DNA of 64,000 bases from Chroococcopsis sp964623815. GTDB taxonomy: Bacteria > Cyanobacteriota > Cyanobacteriia > Cyanobacteriales > Microcystaceae. The notes under the pieces were generated by a model. The model made no database searches. It worked only from the letters and a program-made list of their open reading frames with translations, and was not told the origin of the DNA. A program made the position numbers and the translations under genes. Location: assembly GCA_964623815.1 (NCBI GenBank), contig CAZUVR010000002.1:1-64000 (forward strand), written 5' to 3'. This document shows positions 62,810 to 64,000 of this stretch, piece by piece; the first letter of the stretch is position 1, and each line of letters starts with the position of its first letter.

Positions 62810-63982
62810 ATGAGTATATTGGTAACGTACCGCTTTCCCCCTGGGGTTGATGCCGCTAAACAGGCTCGGATCATAGCCGTAGGACAGACGGCCGGCACTT
62901 GGGACGATCGTTTCAGTCATCGTCAGGGGGAACTCCAAAGACACCTGGCTCAAGTGATAGACGTAGAAACCCTATCCAACGGTTACGAGCTAGCCCGGGT
63001 AAGTTTTCCCCTCTTTAACGTGGAAAACGATATACCCAGCCTGTTAACGATGATATTCGGTAAATACTCGATGGCGGGTTTCGGCAAGGTGGTAAAGGTG
63101 GAATTACCCGGGGATTACGGTACGAAAGCCCAGCTCGGGATTACGGGTATAAGAGATATATTAGGGGTTTACGATCGTCCCTTAATCATGGCCATCTTCA
63201 AACCCGCTTTAGGACTATCGGCGCGGGATCACGCCGCTATCCTTGAAGAGGTGGGTAACGCGGGCTTAGATATTATTAAAGACGATGAAATTATGGCGGA
63301 TTTACCCTCGGCACCAACGCGGGAAAGGTGGAAATATTGCCGGGAAGTTTTAGAAGATATTAGGGCGAAAACTGGGCGCAGGGTGCTTTACGCGGTTAAC
63401 GTGACGGGTAGGGCGGATGAATTGCTCGATAAAGCCCGCTCGCTAGTACAAAACGGTGCTAACGCCCTATTATTAAACGTACTTACCTACGGTTTTTCGG
63501 TTTTATCGGCTTTAGCCGCCGATCCGGAGATAGGAGTACCTATCTTCGCCCATCCTGCCTTTGCCGGGGCCATGTGCGCTGGGGAGGATACGGGCTTATC
63601 CTATTCCGTAGTTCTCGGTACTTTAATGGCCTACGGTGGTGCCGATGCGGTGTTATATCCCGCTTCCTACGGAAGTTTACCCTTCGATGCGGAAGAAGAA
63701 GGTAAGATCAAGGATTATCTACGCGATCGTAACGTTTTCCCCGTACCTTCTGCCGGTATCGTGCCAGGTGTCGTGCCCTTAGCCTTAAGGGATTACGGGC
63801 GGGATGTAATTCTCAATGCGGGTACGGGGATTATGGATCATCCGGAAGGCTCGGCGGCGGGGGTGAGGGCTTTTTTTGAGGCCTTAGAAAGGGTAAAGGA
63901 AAATCAACCTTTCGATCCAGCTACCGTACCGCCTTCAGCTTTAAAATCAGCCTTATTGAAATGGGGTGTTAGAAACCCATAA
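62810..63982 (+). CDS. mtnW: RuBisCO-like protein, 2,3-diketo-5-methylthiopentyl-1-phosphate enolase
   Basis: 390 residues of RuBisCO large-subunit fold (form IV, YkrW type). The carbamylated-lysine motif KDDE is intact (157-160). In IFKPALGLS (129-137) the first lysine stays, but the second residue that is lysine in true RuBisCO is alanine. Motifs LDIIKDDEIMADLPSAPTRER and HPAFAGAMCAGEDTG are typical. It enolises the C5 intermediate of the methionine salvage pathway and does not fix CO2. The Microcystis RuBisCO-like protein is of this type. Other salvage genes are outside the window. The Gfo/Idh gene is divergent, 60 bases away. Confidence 0.9.
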   Translation: MSILVTYRFPPGVDAAKQARIIAVGQTAGTWDDRFSHRQGELQRHLAQVIDVETLSNGYELARVSFPLFNVENDIPSLLTMIFGKYSMAGFGKVVKVELPGDYGTKAQLGITGIRDILGVYDRPLIMAIFKPALGLSARDHAAILEEVGNAGLDIIKDDEIMADLPSAPTRERWKYCREVLEDIRAKTGRRVLYAVNVTGRADELLDKARSLVQNGANALLLNVLTYGFSVLSALAADPEIGVPIFAHPAFAGAMCAGEDTGLSYSVVLGTLMAYGGADAVLYPASYGSLPFDAEEEGKIKDYLRDRNVFPVPSAGIVPGVVPLALRDYGRDVILNAGTGIMDHPEGSAAGVRAFFEALERVKENQPFDPATVPPSALKSALLKWGVRNP

Positions 63983-64000
63983 CCGAAGCAACTACCGAGA

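Noticed and set aside
62750..62953. N-terminal extension of the Gfo/Idh gene
   Set aside because: It would run antisense through the start of the RuBisCO-like gene; the Rossmann motif begins right after the ATG at 62749.
1..64000. tRNA, rRNA or CRISPR arrays
   Set aside because: No cloverleaf with a GTTCRANYC arm, no rRNA sequence and no regularly spaced repeats were seen by eye; a covariance-model scan would settle it.

Overview
The window is chromosomal DNA from a beta-type cyanobacterium. The evidence is a set of oxygenic-photosynthesis genes (psbI, petN, psbU, the CcdA/Ccs1 cytochrome c maturation pair), cyanobacteria-restricted families (TIGR04376, DUF1824, DUF1350, DUF3769, DUF4079, DUF4359, DUF1400), the myxoxanthophyll genes cruF-cruG, a PEP-CTERM protein and frequent HIP1 octamers (GCGATCGC, e.g. 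at 2287-2294). The last gene encodes a RuBisCO-like protein of the methionine-salvage enolase type. This was described in Microcystis, so Microcystis or a chroococcalean relative is a reasonable guess but is not proven here.

Layout. 1-2.2 kb: the downstream half of a secreted RTX protein whose reading frame is cut at the left edge by what looks like the right end of an IS200/IS605-type element, then a TolB-propeller/DUF5648 protein. 2.2-7 kb: two tandem histidine phosphatases, a coiled-coil protein, lysS with a C-terminal KTSC domain, a small exported protein, and lexA. 7-14.8 kb: psbI, an LptD-like outer-membrane protein, a PEP-CTERM protein, sbcD, petN with an unannotated 47-residue membrane protein, and a DUF1400 hydrolase. 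15-23.3 kb: an NhaS3-like antiporter, AMIN-amidase, murI, sds, a TspO-like protein, and a DUF1824/uracil-DNA glycosylase/rsmD operon. 23.3-33 kb: DUF1350 protein, two orphan proteins, a HEAT/GT4 pair, nadB, psbU, 1-Cys peroxiredoxin and a Ca2+/H+ exchanger. 33-44.3 kb: cobN, CAP protein, ccdA-ccs1, queA, cbiD, guaA. 44.3-48.3 kb: cruG, cruF, GT2 and SirB1-like. 48.3-56 kb: an FHA/O-methyltransferase/626-residue exported protein/58-residue membrane protein chain on the plus strand, converging on LapA and a GH10 glycosidase, followed by an O-antigen-ligase-type polymerase. 56-64 kb: an inactive-looking alpha/beta hydrolase, an HTH-NACHT protein, ribF, a double-domain QueD, a Gfo/Idh oxidoreductase and the RuBisCO-like protein.

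Most of the window is core metabolism and photosynthesis. Tight gene pairs point to shared transcription: rsmD operon, HEAT/GT4, ccdA/ccs1, cruF/cruG, GH10/LapA and the FHA-to-58-residue chain. The genes between 48.9 and 56 kb plausibly concern envelope polysaccharide. Accessory signals are the interrupted RTX gene, a Uma2 remnant, heptamer-type and ACCACAGAG-type dispersed repeats, and the NACHT protein, a family with members shown to act in phage defence. Several genes are too short for routine ORF calling and are reported by position: psbI, petN, and 47-, 29- and 58-residue membrane proteins. No tRNA, rRNA or CRISPR array was recognised.
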